From: Desulfotomaculum sp.
GTDB taxonomy: Bacteria > Bacillota > Desulfotomaculia > Desulfotomaculales > Desulfohalotomaculaceae
Assembly (NCBI GenBank): GCA_021129815.1
Contig: JAJOKN010000076.1
Span: 1 to 6,474, forward strand
Direction of reading: 5' to 3'
DNA length: 6,474 bases
Part shown: in pieces, positions 5,763 through 6,474 of the stretch
Layout of the letters: every line of letters starts with the position of its first letter
How positions within the stretch are numbered: the first letter of the stretch is position 1
Made by a program: the position numbers and the translations under genes
The notes under the pieces: model-generated
Seen by the model: the letters and a program-made list of their open reading frames with translations, nothing else
Told to the model about the DNA's origin: nothing
The model's database searches: none

Positions 5763-6467
5763 ATGAAGTTTGGAGTGGTAGTTTTTCCAGGTTCTAATTG
5801 TGATGCTGACTGTATGCATGTTGTAAAAGATGTCTTAGGTCAACCAGCAGAGTACATATGGCATAAATCTGGAAGCGTAGATGGTTTTGATGTGATAATA
5901 CTTCCAGGTGGTTTTTCATATGGGGATTACTTGCGTTCTGGAGCAATTGCGCGTTTTTCTCCTGTTATGAATGCCGTTTATGAATTTGCTAAAGCTGGTG
6001 GGCTTGTCTTAGGCATATGCAATGGGTTTCAGATATTGTTGGAAGCAAGGCTTTTGCCGGGTGCTATGCGCAAGAATAAAAGCCTTAAGTTTTGCTGCAA
6101 AGATGTTTATTTAAAAGTAGAAAATGTAAATACTCCTTTTACTTTAAAATATGAAGAAGGGCAGATAATAAGAATACCAATTGCTCACGGTGAAGGCAAT
6201 TATTATTGTTCTGAGGATACGCTTTATGAGCTTAAAGCAAATAATCAAATAGCATTTAAGTATTGCGATGAATCGGGTGAGGTAACAGATGAAGCAAATC
6301 CAAATGGTTCTGTTGCAAATATTGCAGGGATATGCAATAAAAATGGCAATGTACTGGGCATGATGCCTCATCCTGAACGCTGTGCACAAAAAATATTGGG
6401 CTGCGAAGATGGTAGGTTGCTTTTTGAATCCATTGTGTTACATTTGCAACATAAGAGAGGTGTGTAA
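5763..6467 (+). CDS. purQ: Phosphoribosylformylglycinamidine synthase subunit PurQ (glutaminase)
   Basis: The 234-residue class I glutamine amidotransferase supplies ammonia from glutamine to PurL within the PurS-PurQ-PurL complex. The N-terminus KFGVVVFPGSNCDADC is characteristic of PurQ. Other landmarks are LPGGFSYGDYLRSGAIAR (47-64), the nucleophile C86 in GICNGFQ, and H203/E205 in MMPHPER, which complete the triad. IAHGEGNYY is the conserved region facing the partner subunit. Length is close to the usual 225-230 residues. GGAAGGA at 5746-5752 precedes the ATG at 10-nt spacing. The stop is 3 nt before the next start, so translational coupling with that gene is likely. Confidence 0.97.
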   Translation: MKFGVVVFPGSNCDADCMHVVKDVLGQPAEYIWHKSGSVDGFDVIILPGGFSYGDYLRSGAIARFSPVMNAVYEFAKAGGLVLGICNGFQILLEARLLPGAMRKNKSLKFCCKDVYLKVENVNTPFTLKYEEGQIIRIPIAHGEGNYYCSEDTLYELKANNQIAFKYCDESGEVTDEANPNGSVANIAGICNKNGNVLGMMPHPERCAQKILGCEDGRLLFESIVLHLQHKRGV

Positions 6468-6470
6468 AAA

Positions 6471-6474
6471 ATGA
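6471..6474 (+). CDS. purL: Start of the next gene, probably purL (cut off by the window end)
   Basis: Only ATGA is visible. An AGAGGTG ribosome binding site at 6456-6462 lies 8 nt upstream, inside the end of purQ, and the gap after the purQ stop is 3 nt. In Firmicutes the gene after purS-purQ is usually purL, the large FGAM synthetase subunit. The identity is inferred from context alone; no coding sequence can be read. Confidence 0.45.

Overview
This AT-rich window reads as a chromosomal segment of a low-GC Gram-positive bacterium, most likely a member of the Clostridia. The evidence is strong AGGAGG-type ribosome binding sites before every gene, TTG and GTG start codons beside ATG, a DUF1847 protein typical of anaerobic Firmicutes, and a separate purS gene, which marks the three-subunit FGAM synthetase. 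Species cannot be fixed from the sequence alone. All recognisable genes lie on the + strand. I found no tRNA, rRNA, CRISPR array, insertion sequence or phage gene.

Layout: 27-614 encodes a cysteine-rich DUF1847 protein of unknown function. A 224-nt gap follows, with a long A/T hairpin just after the stop codon and a good sigma-A-type promoter (TTGTAG-17-TATAAT, 742-770). This promoter appears to drive a purine gene cluster: hpt (839-1381), guaA (1469-3019), purB (3049-4341) and purC (4390-5106). A 378-nt gap without a credible gene comes next, then purS (5485-5736), purQ (5763-6467) and the first bases of another gene, very likely purL, at 6471.

The genes cover several points of purine metabolism. 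Hpt salvages hypoxanthine and guanine with PRPP. GuaA converts XMP to GMP. PurC makes SAICAR, and PurB cleaves SAICAR to AICAR and adenylosuccinate to AMP. PurS, PurQ and the predicted small PurL form the FGAM synthetase complex. Their catalytic motifs are intact and none looks truncated or frameshifted.

The only part not explained by ordinary genes is 5107-5484, the long gap between purC and purS. It holds several small hairpins, an orphan Shine-Dalgarno sequence, a candidate internal promoter and, 42 nt before purS, an imperfect hairpin followed by a U-rich tract. The 3' arm of that hairpin could pair with either of two upstream segments. This resembles an attenuator controlling the purSQL part of the cluster, but it does not match the purine riboswitch, the ZTP riboswitch or the PurR box as I know them. 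It is the best candidate for something undescribed here, and it rests on pattern reading only.
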